Assembly: GCA_021810735.1 (NCBI GenBank)
Contig: JAJZIF010000052.1
Span: forward strand, 1-13,158
Source: Acidobacteriota bacterium
GTDB lineage: Bacteria > Acidobacteriota > Terriglobia > Terriglobales > Acidobacteriaceae
DNA: 13,158 bases
Direction: 5' to 3'
A program made the translations under genes and the position numbers. Shown piece by piece: positions 13,049 to 13,158 of this stretch (position 1 is its first letter; the number at the start of each line of letters is the position of its first letter). The notes under the pieces are model-generated. The model was not told where the DNA came from. It did no database searches and was given only the letters and a program-made list of their open reading frames with translations.

Positions 13049-13158
13049 ATGCCCAAACCGCACGCTTCCCACTCATTTCAGGCGGCTTCGCTGCTTCCAC
13101 TGGCCCAGAAGGCCGAACCCTCGCTGCTGGCTTTGCTGCGCCAGTTTGTGGAAATCGA
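13049..13158 (+). CDS. Probable M20-family metallopeptidase, N-terminal fragment
   Basis: The frame opens at ATG 13049 with AAAGGA 6 nt upstream and runs off the right edge after 36 codons. The visible protein begins MPKPHASHSF and reaches LLALLRQFVEI. The Leu-Leu-x-x-Leu-Arg-x-(F/L)-Val-Glu-Ile pattern resembles the first helix of M20 peptidases (glutamate carboxypeptidase or ArgE/DapE type), which continues as ESPS. The metal ligands are outside the window, so the assignment rests on one helix. It diverges from lpxC over about 120 nt that must hold both promoters; none was identified with confidence. Confidence 0.5.
   Translation, partial: MPKPHASHSFQAASLLPLAQKAEPSLLALLRQFVEI

Overview
The window looks like a chromosomal segment of a GC-rich, Gram-negative-type bacterium, most likely an acidobacterium (Acidobacteriota, class Terriglobia). 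This is inferred from the gene content: lpxC (an outer membrane with lipid A), an E/A/P-rich six-domain ribosomal protein S1, an HdeD-type membrane protein, a gas-vesicle GvpL/F-type protein standing alone, and a DUF2089 / small membrane protein / SHOCT-like protein trio. No mobile element, phage gene, CRISPR array, tRNA or rRNA was recognised. Most of the window is housekeeping DNA with a few accessory genes.

Left part (1-2086): a small Cys-containing protein (cut by the window edge) and a class III sirtuin run on the minus strand. They diverge from folK (folate synthesis) and an HdeD-type membrane protein on the plus strand. Next (2087-4392): rpsA on the minus strand, closed by a textbook terminator with a UUCG loop and preceded by a leader of about 260 nt with a good sigma-70 promoter. 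Next (4393-6579): a 400-nt non-coding stretch with RNA-like hairpins, then an overlapping xdhC / MobA-like nucleotidyltransferase pair, which are molybdenum-hydroxylase maturation genes without the enzyme itself.

Middle (6580-9132): an AT-rich intergenic region with a perfect CRP-type palindrome, a solitary GvpL/F-family gene, two consecutive hairpins, and an RlmI-type 23S rRNA methyltransferase. Then (9156-10423) comes a compact minus-strand operon: a DUF2089 putative DNA-binding protein, a small membrane protein translationally coupled to it, and a SHOCT-like-domain protein. This trio is the best candidate for an undescribed, probably regulatory or envelope-sensing, system. Its first and last proteins share a helical module, and its second and third share a C-terminal motif.

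Right part (10424-13158): tyrS on the plus strand, with an oddly low-GC patch in its C-terminal part, converges on lpxC across a bidirectional terminator. lpxC probably uses a TTG start and diverges from a truncated gene that resembles an M20 metallopeptidase. Products are assigned by recognising family motifs in the translations; no database search was run.
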